From positions 10,843,501 through 10,907,500 of the forward strand of contig JAEOAD010000015.1 of the NCBI GenBank assembly GCA_036365145.1: a DNA stretch of 64,000 bases, given 5' to 3'. Under the pieces are notes generated by a model that was not told where the DNA came from, searched no databases, and saw only the letters and a list, made by a program, of their open reading frames with translations. Source of the stretch: Orientallactaga sibirica (Eukaryota > Chordata > Mammalia > Rodentia > Dipodidae). Shown one piece after another: positions 11,101-23,100 of the stretch. The translations under genes were made by a program, and so were the position numbers. Positions within the stretch are counted from its first letter, which is position 1. Each line of letters opens with the position of its first letter.

Positions 11101-14100
11101 TTATATGGAGAGGATGCACCACTCTGGCCTCCAGCCCTGGGAAAAGCTCCTCTGCCCGGTGACTCACCTGAGATGTGCAACCATTTGTGCTCTCTGGCAC
11201 ATGCGCATACTCAGGGCCTGCAGCCGCATTGGCTTTGGCCTAGGCAGTCCCGAGGCATCTTCCCCCTTGGGCTTTCCTACCTGTTCTGCTGTGGTCATTG
11301 CTTTTGGGAAACTAGGTCACCACTTACTTGTCTGCAACTTCCTTCCCAGAAGTCTGGAAGTTTGCTCCCCTTCCTAACTGCAGCTCTGATACTCAGCATC
11401 CTTGGGTTAGAAGTGTGCAGAAATGATTCCTGTCCTTCCTGGTCCCAACTTTGTTCTTCATTTTGTGTGGCTCAAGCAGTCTGTTTTCCCTCTGTGCTCA
11501 AAGATTCTTCCTTCCCTCCTCCATTTCTGAGAGCCGTGTCCTGGGATGGGCAAAGCCATGTCCTGGGATGGGAATTCCTGACACTGTTTTTCCTTCTGTC
11601 CTTTTTTTTTTTTTTCTCTGTCTTCTAGAAATTCATTGGGGAGAACTGGCTGTCCCAAGGGCCTCTCAGGATGGACCACTGGGTGGAACTAGGAAGGCTT
11701 TTGGAAGAGGGTCTACTTACTGTTAAGCATGGGAACTAGGGTGGATGAGGCCCCTGGGCAAGGTCCGGCTGGAAGTGGGAGCCCAGGCAATGTTTTCTGT
11801 ACCCACACCCATACATCCTGGCACCCGCCCGAGGTCCGTTCATCAGCAGGAATGAAAGCTCTGTCGGGCAGGTTGGGGCAGCAGGGAGGTGGGCGTGTTT
11901 ATCGCTTCACACATCAGCTGAGTCATGGTGCCAGGCCCCACGGGTCCTCCCTGGAGACTTACCCAACCAGCCTTGACCCACTAGCACCCATTGTATGGCA
12001 CGAGATGGGGCAGGACAATGAGGTACACCAGAGGGCTCAAGGACCTGGCTTATAGCCCATCACTGAAATGGGGGCAGAAGCGTGAGAGGCTGAGGGGAGG
12101 CCATGACTTTGGGTGTTTATGACCTCTTGTGTCTGTGTCATAAGACTAGTGGGTGTCTGGGAGGCTGCCTGTTCTTCTGTCCCAGGACTATTCTGCTGTA
12201 TGTGCTGAGCGTTCATTAGCTCAGCTGGACCCAGACCTAGAGCTCTTGCTGGGAGCATCGAGAGGGAGCGTCCATCACCAGAGCCCACAGGCCCACACTG
12301 GTCAGGGAGATGGTGGTAACAAAGGACATTTACAACTTCCCGCCTCTCGTTGTGTGCCCGAGCAGGTCAGAGGGTTTTATCCCAGAATCTCACAAGACTA
12401 GTGTCCAATCAGTAGCCTGCCTGCAAGGCAAAACATTCCTCCAGGCTTTAGACCTGCAGGATTTCTGGCCTAGGGGAGTATCCTGAGAGGGTCTTCCAGA
12501 CTGGCAGCAGGAGGTGCAAGGCAACCAGGCCTGCCCTGGGAGTTCTTCTGGGTCCCTTCAGCTCCAAAGGCCTAAAGCTCTTCCAGCACAATAACAGGAA
12601 CTGGGCCTCCTAATTTTTCTCGCTCTGCCCTTCTGTAGCTGTGCAGGCCCTTTTCTGGTAAACTTGCCTTCTTCCTTTATGTCAGGGTATCCACCTGGCT
12701 GATGCCTGGGTCTGCCTACTTTTGGAGCCCAATCTGAAATCCTGCATCCTTGGGGACCTAGAAATGCCAGGCAGAGAAGACAGGATTCTGGTGCAAGGCC
12801 TGCAGTAGGTGGGTAGGGTGAGGACTTTGGGTACTGGTGTCCACCTCTGCCATCCAGCATGTGCTGGTACCAGGAGGTCCTAGGAAGGTCTTCCTGCCTG
12901 CCCTACCAGTGGTGGCTAAGGTTCTTCCTGTGGCTGCAGTAGCTGGGGACTTGATTGTGTCAAGAGTCACAGAGTGATACATCTCTGGCCTGCTCTGCAG
13001 CAGCTTAGCACTTTAGGGCTGTCCTGGAAGTGCCCCTAGGTCTTGGAAGCCCAAATTCTGTAGAGAGTTCTGAGCGGATGTGGCGGTTAGGTTTAGGCTT
13101 GCAAGGCCTCGGGCTGTAGGGTGTCTCTGGAGCCACAGAGACCGTTGTGGAGGCTGACGTCACTCCAGCTTTCTCCAGGAGAAAACTGAGGGGGCGTGGT
13201 GCCATGTTAGGACCACATCTCTCCCAGGATGGCATGTGGGGAAGAAGGATGACCTTGGGCATGGCCCATGAACTGTATGTGTTCTCCACGCTCTGGCCCC
13301 AAAGGCATTCAAAGGAGACCTGACACCTGTACTATGAGCATGGTGGTTCCCTGGTAGGCCAGGGTGGTAGAGGATTCTAGAAGAAGTGGTCCTGAGACTT
13401 GTGTGGGTGAATCTGACACAGGACAGGCTAGGCAGTCAGTGTACACTCCAGCTACTCATCTTGCCACAGGGGTCTGAGTTTGCCTGCCGTTGGGAGCTCA
13501 GCCTGATCCAAGTTTTCATGGCTGGGTTGGTGAGGTAGCTTCAGTGCTAGCTGGCTAGTTTGCCTCAGCTGACCTAAACCTGGCCTGGGCCACAGAGAAG
13601 CCCATGGGATTGGAGTGTGGCCCACCTGGATCTCGGTCTGGATTTAGTGTGTTTTGTGTAATCTTGAGCACCGCTCTTTACTTCTAAGCCTGCTTTTTCC
13701 TCGTAAGATGGGCTTCCTCATATCCTGCCTGAGCGGGCTTTTGAAAAGATGAATGAAGTGATATGTAGAAAGGTTGAGGCCCCATCTTTGCCTAGAGCCA
13801 GTCTGCAGGAGCACTGAGGGTGGTCTGCTGTGAGGAGCACCTCCAGTGACTATGGCTGAGGTGGTGCAGGCACTCCCGAGGAATGGCCAACTGCTCTTGC
13901 CCTAGGGGTGCTGCTATTACTGGGTATGCAAACATGGTTTTGGTCCCTTTTCAGTAACACAGGCCTTCACTGGCAGGCTAGACTTCTGTCCGCATCTGAG
14001 CAGATGCATGGGGTTGGCTCCTGACCTGAACTGTGGGAGCTGGTCTACCAAGTGGGGAGGAAGCCAGGTCAACTCAGATACCTGGGCACATGATTGGGGG

Positions 14101-17100
14101 CTCAGATGAGTAGAGCAGAGCTCCAGTAGTGAGGTCTTGTGGCCTCTGCTTGGAACTTCAAACTGAAGGTTACCCTGCAGAGGAAACGTCTTCTCTGTGA
14201 CTGCTGGCATACCTGGGCCAGAGTACAAGATGAAAGAGGCCCCATCCCTGAACCCCTTCAGTGACAATGAGAGTTGCTTTTCCTCCATGGGGTGAGGGCG
14301 CTGGGCTCCACAGTGTTGGAGCAAGTCTGGAGCAAGCCTGTGTGGCCTGTCTTTTACCTTGATGGCTGTGTGCCCTTGAAAAAGCAACTCTCCTCTTTGC
14401 CTCAATTTCTTCATCTGTAAGATGGGTGTGGTTCTGAAATGGTTGTTAAGATTTAACTTTATTAATTTAGGGAAAATGTTTAGATTGGTGCCTTCCACAT
14501 GTTACTCAAGAAATGTAAGCTGAGATTACTTTTTTTAAAGGTCTAATTTGGTGGTTTCTGGGCTTCATATGCCCCACCCCAACTACAGCCAGGGTCACAG
14601 CCTCAGGTTTTTCTCCCTCTCCTACTGTTAGCCTAAGCCCTAAGAGGCTGCTGAACCTGGGGCTGTCTCCACTGTCCCCTTCAGCCATGTAAGTGTCAAC
14701 TACCAAGCTGAGAGGGTGTGCAAACTTCCCAGCATATCCAGGGGTGCACTGTTAGTGAAAGGACCCTGGCTGTTGCACTCCTGATTGGATAGGGGCCCCT
14801 CCAGGTATTGGACCTACCCGCTCTCTTTAGACAGCTGCTGTGGAAAGTCCTGGCTTGTACTTCTTAGACCAACGGAACCAGCCCACTCTGCCATGAGACC
14901 CTTTCCAGGGTGCTCGGCCCTCTTGTTTCTTATCTGAGAGGGAGAGGTCTGCCCAGCCCAGCCCTCCCCCTTCTCTATGTGGGAGGAGAAAAGGGAAAGT
15001 AAAGGGAATTTAGTTCCTTTCCTAGGTATGGTGGTGCTGGCATCCACATTCTGACAAAGGTTCAGAGATTTGCTCTGCATCTTTCAGCCTCCCTTTAGTA
15101 ATCCTTTCCCATTGGGTATTGCTTCTGTTATCTAACTGCCTTACCCAAATTCCAGAATTAGTCCCTCTTCTATAGGAAACAGACTTATTATACTATAGAA
15201 GTGAGTGACTAGCACTCTTTTGCCCTCCTATAGGCGTTTTTATTTTCAAGGGAATATTACTCAACTACAGGGACACCGAGAAGAGAGATTTGGTGATAGG
15301 GTTGGAGCAGGGCTCCAGCCTTGCAGCTGGAGCTGTGGCTGGTGGCAGGTGTGTCAAAAGCGATAGTTTCTGCCTCTGTGAAACTTGACAACACTATTTA
15401 GCAAATGTAGGGAAATGTCCTTAAGAAGACTAGATGCCACAGGTGTCAGGCCCCCTGGCCTGGTAGAGTCTGGCGACTAACTAGCAGTTCTTGGGGCCAT
15501 GGGGGGCGGGAGGGGACAGGCTGGGAGACTGGGGAAGAGGCTTTTGCTCTGGACTTCTGTCCTAGCCTCTCTTTAAGACAGCTGGGGAGGGTAATGTGAG
15601 AAGACCTTGGCTATCACCCCCATTCCCCCATAGGTTGACACTTCTACAGATACCTTGATCTAGGGCGTCTCTAGCATCCTTCTAGACCGTAATGCTCTTT
15701 GGAAGTTGAGAGGGATGACAAATCCCCATTGTGTACATAGGCAATTCTACAGAGCCCACACCACAAGTCCCTTTTCCCTATACTGAGTCTTCTCATTTTC
15801 TCTGGACCATATATATGTTGCTTTTCAAGGTCAAGGGACCTGAAAAGGGGTTGATGGCAGGTTCAGAGTATAGATCGCTCCCCTTCAGGAACAGCACTAA
15901 GCTAGAGGCTGCTGGGCCTGGTGGCCTTGCTTCATGCTGCCTGCAATCTTGTCCTGCCTGCCCTGGCCAAGATCTGGCAGGTGGGAGCAGCAGAGGAACT
16001 GGTCCCCACACCCAGGTCTCAGCTGAGCCTGTTTGGAGACTAGTCCTGGCATGTAGGCTGCTGGGCAGGCATTAGCTCCACAGAAGAGGGTGTTTGGTGG
16101 TGATACCTGGTCATGGCATTGGTGATGGCAGTAGACTTCCAAGAATCAACAGCCCAGCCCCTCCAAGCAGGCAATAACAGTGTGGTACAGTGGAAAGGCC
16201 TGGGGTTAGGAAGCTGGGCTCTGTTTTCCTTTCCTTTCCTTTCCTTTCCTTTCCTTTCCTTTCCTTTCCTTTCCTTTCCTTTCCTTTTCTTTTCTTTTCT
16301 TTTCTTTTCTTTTCTTTTCTTTTCTTTTCTTTTCTTTTTTCGAGGTAGGGTCTCACTTTGGCCCAGGCTGACCAGGAATTCACTGTGTACTCTCAGGGTG
16401 GCCTTGAACTCATGGCATCTTCCCACCTCTGCCTCCCGAGTGCTGGGATTAAAGGCATGCACCACCACGCCTGGCTTTGGGCTCTGTTTTCTATCTGATG
16501 TCACACTAAAGTGAAATGCTGTCAGAAAGGGATCTTTAAAGTCAAGCTGGGGCAAGAGAGAGGGCTCAGCAGTTAAGGCACTTGCCTGCAAAGCCAAAGG
16601 ACTTAGGTTCAATTCTCCAGGACCCACATAAGCCAGATGCACAAGGTGGTACATGCATCTAGAGTTTGTTTGCAGTGGCTGGAGGCCCTGGCATGCCCAT
16701 TTCCTTCCTTCCTTCCTTCCTTCCTTCCTTCCTTCCTTCCTTCCTTCCTTCCTTCCTTCCTATCTATCTATCATCTATCTATCTATCATCTATCTTATCT
16801 GCCTCTATCTCTCAAATAAATGAGTAAAAATAAAATCAAGCACAGAAGCTATCTTTCCTCCTTGCCTTTCCTAGGAATCCCTCAGGGCAATGAGGTATCT
16901 GTTAGAATGGCAGAATAGGGACTACTGAGGTGTTGTGGGAGGATGTGTGTGCTCTCAGGCAGTAAGCCTCCCGTCTGTGAAAGTGTACCACAGGCAGGGT
17001 CTCGGGTTTTTCATGGAGTGCCTTGGGTCCTATGTTCCCTAGCCAGGCATTTGCCTGGCCTGTCTTCTTTGCTCCACCCTGGGCTGGGCCCTTCACTCAC

Positions 17101-20100
17101 TGGCCGTCACCAGTCATCCTCTTAGCAGGTCCAAGCTTGACTCTTGATGGAGGGAGCAAGCTGATAAATCATGATGCCTGTTGCCGCCCGGAAATGCAGG
17201 TGCTGCCTGAAGGCATTGGCGTAGCCCCTTCTTTTTGGGAGTGACCTTGGTGGGAGATTTCAGGGTCTTGAGGCCTCCCTAGCCAGCTGCAGTCCCCCAG
17301 TACCCCAGGAGTGAAGGATTGGCCACCACCTCACCACATCCTGAGGCAGGTGGAAGCTGTGACTCTCCCCCAACAAAGGATGCAGGCCTCCTTAATCTGC
17401 ACTGCCCAGCTTAGCCTGTGCGAGCTATAAGGGAATTCAGGATCATCTAACCAAGCGACGTCCACTCCCCACCCAGACAATGGGAGCACCTAGTAGACCC
17501 TTGTTGGGACAATCTGTACCCTGCCATTTCAGCTAGGACTAAAGGAAAGGGTGTCTGTGAAGGGTGAACAGTTACACCTCCACACTGCAGAGCCCTGGGC
17601 TTGCTGAGCTCAGGCCACCAGGATGGAAGTACGTTTTAGTCCTAGTCTCTCCCTCTGCCTTGTCCCTCCAAGACCAGTTGACATCTTGCAGCCCAGTTAT
17701 CCTTGGGGTGCAGCTTCACCCTTGGGGCCCCCCTGGGGCCTCTTAGTTTTGGCAGCCTCTTGGTCCTGGTTCTAACCGTGTCACTGGTATGGGGCAGCTG
17801 GTTGGGCTAAAAAGCCAGTGACTTGGGAAAGCAAGGTGATTCCCCCTATCATCCTTGGCAGGAAGGCTTCCAGCATCAGGACCACAGTTCTTGCTTTCCT
17901 TGGTGGGGTTTGGGGTGTCTGGAAGGTCAGGTGTTCCCTCAGCTGTTTCACGAAGGACACGTGGCCAGCACCAAGAGTGAAGACATTGAAAGAATAGAAT
18001 GGTCCAGAGCCTGCGCAGGTTTACGAGGCTCTCTTGCTGTTGGGTACCTTGTCTTTGAATGATGGAGTCAGGCTAGGGACCCAGGTGGAGATCTTGCCCC
18101 ACTGGGTGAGGACTGTCTTCTCCAGACCACTGCTCTCAAAGTGTAGCCTGGGGGACCCCTGTAGGACCTGGAAGTCAGCCTCTGGCGACAGTTCTCAGAG
18201 CTGGATGTAGATGATGGCTCTGCTGTCATCCCTGGATCATGTTGTAGATTGTACGGGAGGTGAAGTGCAGAGCCTCTCGCCCCTCAGAGTTGTGACATTT
18301 GTGGTCATGGGAGTCAGTGTGGATCTTTTAGTTCTATAAAGCTGACCAAAGCACCAAAGAAGGCCAGATTTCTCACACTATGGACCTGTTTGAACTTCCC
18401 CTACTGCCCAGGGGAGTGTTGCTGTAGTCTGAAATCTTGGTAGGGTAGGAGTGAGGTATGTTTGTTCTGGCATGGCCATGGGAGCATGTATAGCTTGCTG
18501 AGTGGACTGTGACAGTGTGACTGAAGCCTGCCCTCCTGTAAGCAGTGTGGAGTCTCCTGACTAGGGAGCCAAGCAGCTTGCGAATGGCTGTGACCTAGCT
18601 CCTTTGATAAGAGCAGCTCTTTGTCGCTGGATGTTGTGACTAATGGGACTTGTTGATTCAGTGGCTCGCCTCCCACCCACGGAAGCTCAGAGGTTCTGTT
18701 GCCACACTGGTGGCTACAGACTACCCATAGCTCAGCTTCCCCTTCCTACGCCATGAAGTGATGCCAGCTCTGTCCAGTTTCATACCTTGTGTTGATGGCA
18801 TCCTCTCCTGGAGGCTTGCTGGGGGTTTTGAGGCATCAACCCCAGTGCATTCCTTAGATAGCCTTTTATAGCCCAGCTTCAGAGACTCCCTCTTCCTGAA
18901 GCCTCTGGTATGGGGCACTAAACCGCTGGTAGGGAGGGCAGTGTCAGGACAAGGTTATTATTTTTTTCTTACCTTGCTTACCCACTAAAGATAATGGTCC
19001 CTGATTTTTGAGGTTCAGGGCCCAAATTTACTATCAAAATCCCATAACCTCCTTACATGCTATTGTACACTTAGAATACATGGGTGACAGAACAACACAG
19101 CCCTGTAAGGTCGGGAATGCTTTTTAAGGGACATGCTTTGTGCAGCACTGAAGTCACACAGCGGGTGATGTATTAGTAGTGTCTGAGGGTGATAGTTGGA
19201 AACTGCTGGCCTTTGTGCTTGAAAGTTGCCCATTGATGGGATAGGGAGCCGATGGGCATCTTTCCATAAAGCAGCTGAATCTACCGTCCTTGAGCCTCTA
19301 GGGAACACCCTCTTAGTCCCCTGGCTTGTGACAGCCAAGGTACCCTTATGCCCATGATGTCCTGGTGAGGTGCTGGAATTTAGACCACCTTGCAGTTCCC
19401 GGGATGCCAGGACATGGGGCTCTGTCAGATTGCAATTGCCAAGGAGGATGGCTCTCCTTACAGCCGGTATGGATATGAGTGCAGGTGCTGACAAGAAATG
19501 GTTCTGTAGCAGACAGCTTCAGGTTCAATGAGATGAACTTTCAGACCAGGCACAGTTAGAGAGGAAGGGATATTTATTGGAGCTTACAGGTTCAGGGGAA
19601 GTTCCATAATGGCCCAAGAAGCTGGCCTGCTCTTCACAGGACCAAACACAGAGAGCCAAATCACAAGCCAAAAGCTGAAAGTCACACCTCAGGAACTCCA
19701 GCTAGGCACACTTTGCATATCTTTAGATTGAAATCCTAAACCCACCACCACATGTTAAGATCCTCCCAGTGACATTGCCTCCAGCCAAGTGGCTGCAGAT
19801 GCAAACTATCAACTAATAAAACACTGAATATATTGGGGGCCATCTATTCAAACTACCACAGGTTCCAAACTGTCGTCTTAAAGTATCCCTGCTAGCATTC
19901 TGCCCACAAGCTCTGAATGTGCTCTTGGGAATGCCTGGCAGCAGGGGATGAATCTTCCTGGATCCCCACCTGAGCCACACCATTGCTTTTGCATCTCCCA
20001 AGTATTAGCCTGGTACCACCCAATTACCTTCAACTGCTATTCAGTGACCTCTCATCTTGGCTCCTGATGCTGTTAAGCTGTGCAAAGACTCTTGGGCCAG

Positions 20101-23100
20101 TTTTGCTTAAAATAGATAGGCTCAATCATCGAAGGTGGTAGTAGTGGTCCTTAGGCCTGGGAAGAGAGAAGTCTGGCTGGACTGCAAGTGTGCAGAAGCT
20201 GGCTGTGTGGCCTTAGGCAGGTCCCTCACCATGCCTAAACTCTGTTCCTTATCTGTTAGAGATACTAATCTCAGCTGTGTCTGGGCAGTTGCAGGAGAGG
20301 TATAGGCATCAAAGGGTGACAGTGGAAGTGTTTCCTACCTTAGGGAAGGCTGAAGCCTTTGTACTCTGTTTCCTGTTGGACTAGGGCCCTGCTTTGGGCA
20401 TTTTTTCAGGGTCTTTGTTACACAACTAGAGGAGTGGCTAGGCAGATGGGCTGACTGGAGGACCGCCCTGTCTTCCTCCTTATGCCCACATCTTATGTGT
20501 CTGCCCCCATAATCCTCACCTCTAGGTGAACCAAATCTCCAGCTTTAGGTTTTCAAATCAGCCAGTGTCCAGGGTCTATGCTGTGGGCATGGAAGGAGCA
20601 AGCACCTTGGCTTTGAGAGATCAGAACTTGAGAACCTAGATCTTTCTGACTGTAAGATTAGTTTCTTTGCCCCTCTCTTTCTTCACTTGCTGTCCCCTCC
20701 CTCCACCCCTCCCTCTGTCTCTCTCTTCTTCTCTTCCTGTGCATGTTTGTGGTATGTGTGTTTGTATGCTTGTATGTGAATGCATGTGTGCGTGTGTGGA
20801 AACCAGAGGTCGATGTCTTCTTTAATCACTCGCAACCTTATTGTTTTTGATTTTTAAATTTATTTTTATTTTTTTAAATATTATTTATTTGAGGGGTTGG
20901 GGATTTAGCTCAGTGGATGAGCGCTTGCCTAGCAAGCACAAGGCCCTGGGTTCGGTCCTCAGTACTGAAAAAAAAAAAAAAAAAAAAAAAAACATTATTT
21001 ATTTGAGAGAGAGAGAGAGAGAGGATGGGAGCTCCAGGCCCTCTAGCTACTGCAAACGAACTCCAGATGCATGTGCCACCTTGTGCATCTGGCTTACCTG
21101 GTTACTGGGGAATCGAACCTGGGTCCTTAACTTAGCAGGCAAGTACTTAACCATCTCTCCAACCCCCCTTGTTTTTTTCTTTTTGGTTGTTTGAGGTAGG
21201 GTCTCCCTCTTGCTCAGGCTGATCTGGAATTCACTATGTAGTCTCATGGTGGCCTTGAACTCATGGTGATCATCTTACCTCTGCCTCCCGAATGCTGGGA
21301 TTAAAGATGTGCACCACCATGCCCAGCTCTTTTTTTGATTTTTTGAGGTAGGGTTTTATTCTAGTCCAGGATGGCCTCAAATTCATAGTGATCCTCCTAC
21401 CTGGCTTCTCAGTGCTGAGATTAAAGGTGTGCACCACCATACCTGGCTTTCTTTTTCTTTTTTCTTTCTTTCTTTTTTTTTTTTTTTTTTTTTTTGTTTT
21501 GAGGTAGGGTTTCGCTCTAGTCCAGGGTGGCCTCAAACTCACAGCGATCTCCTACCTTTGCCTCCCGAGTGCTGGGATTAAAGGTGTGCACCACCACACC
21601 CAGTAGAGAGAGAAGAGAGAGAACGGGTGCCAGAGGGCCTCTAGCAGCTGCAAATGAACTCCAGCTGTATGCACCACTTTGTGCATCTGGCTTTATGTGG
21701 GTATTGGGGAATCGAACTTCGATCATTAGGCCTGTTTTGGCCTTAACATCCAGCCCTGAGCTTATTTTTTCTCCAGTTTTATTTAAGTTTTTAAAAAATT
21801 TATTAAGTAGAAAGTTGTATGGATACATCATATTTTAGTACCATAATTTCTATCATCCCTGCTCCCAATCCATTGAGGGCCCTCCTTTAGTGGGATTGCT
21901 TGTATTTCCCCTAGATTTGTGGGGTATAGCTCACCATTTTAGCAAGAATAGCTATCCAGTAAACTCCAGAGATCCTTTTATTTCCACCTCCCCAGCTCTG
22001 GGGTTATAGTCATGTGCCACCACACACACAGCTTTTTACATGGGAGCTGGGGATTCAAACACGTCCTCATGCTTATAGGGTAAACACTTTATTTTATTTT
22101 GAGGCAGGGTCTCACTACCCCAGGATGACCTGGAACTCACTCTTCTCTCAGGTGGCCTTGAACTCATGGCAATCCTTCTGTCTCTGCCTCCCAAGTGCCG
22201 GGATTAGAGTAATGTGCCACCATACCTGGCTTGTTCTGTGTTTTTGATTTGTTCATTGGGCAGCTGATTTTCCTGAGTTCTGCAAAGGTAAAAGGTAGGA
22301 CTGGCTGGATTTGCCTTTGCTTCCCCAGGTGGCAGAAGGTGGCTCTAAGTGAGCCCACCTGTACCTAGGCAGCCCTTGAGCCATGGCCTCAGAGTCGTGG
22401 AAGAACTCAGGTCAGAAGAGATGCTGAGGAAAGTGCCGTTTGTCCTTGAAGGCAGTGTGCTGCAGGTGGAGTGCAGCAGGCCTACTAAATGATCCCAGAA
22501 GTCACACCCGGAAGGTCAGGTCTAAGTCACAGTTCAGACTCAGCAGTTTCTGTTCATTTCCTCCCAAGGGGCCTGAAGTCTGGCCTCTTCCTCACCTGAG
22601 ATGTCATTAGAGACCTCCTAGCTGAGGGTGGAGGTGGAAGGTCAAGGGCCCTTCCCTTAGTCTACAGAGGGGATTGGCTCCCCAGGCCCAGGAGCTGGTT
22701 TGCTGGTTTCTGTGGAGACAAGGTTTGTTTAAGAGCTTGTTGTGTAAACAAGATCACAGCAGGATAAGCTGAGCAGCGCCAAGGGAACAAATTGTTTCTG
22801 GGGCCTGGGCAGACCCAGAGTCTTATCTAGCTCTCAGAGATGCCCTGCTCTTGGGAAACTGCTAACCTGTTGAGACTTCTCTGTGCAGAGGAGAGGCCAG
22901 CCTCCTGGTGTGTGCTTGGGCCTCTCAGACATGTCTTCAGGGTTGCCTGGGCCTCAGTGTGTCTTCTCGACCTTGACTACCATATCCCTTGAACAGGGCC
23001 TGGCCTCCCCAGTGCTGGTGTCAGGTGAATGATTTGCACTTTAGTGTGGCTTGGGCTGCTCTGGTTAGAGCTGTGACTCCTCCCCCATCTTTAGCTTTCC

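Noticed and set aside
13917..14498. 193-codon minus-strand open frame in intron 1
   Set aside because: It overlaps a MIR fossil, and no protein family is recognised.
16040..16654. 204-codon minus-strand frame with Lys-Glu repeats
   Set aside because: It is the translation of the pentamer microsatellite and the adjoining B1.
20894..20993. Considered as a functional tRNA-Ala or BC1 gene
   Set aside because: The A and B boxes are kept, but the A-tail and target duplication show it is an inserted ID SINE.
22927..22936. p53-type half-site AGACATGTCT
   Set aside because: It is a single half-site with no adjacent partner, expected by chance in 64 kb.
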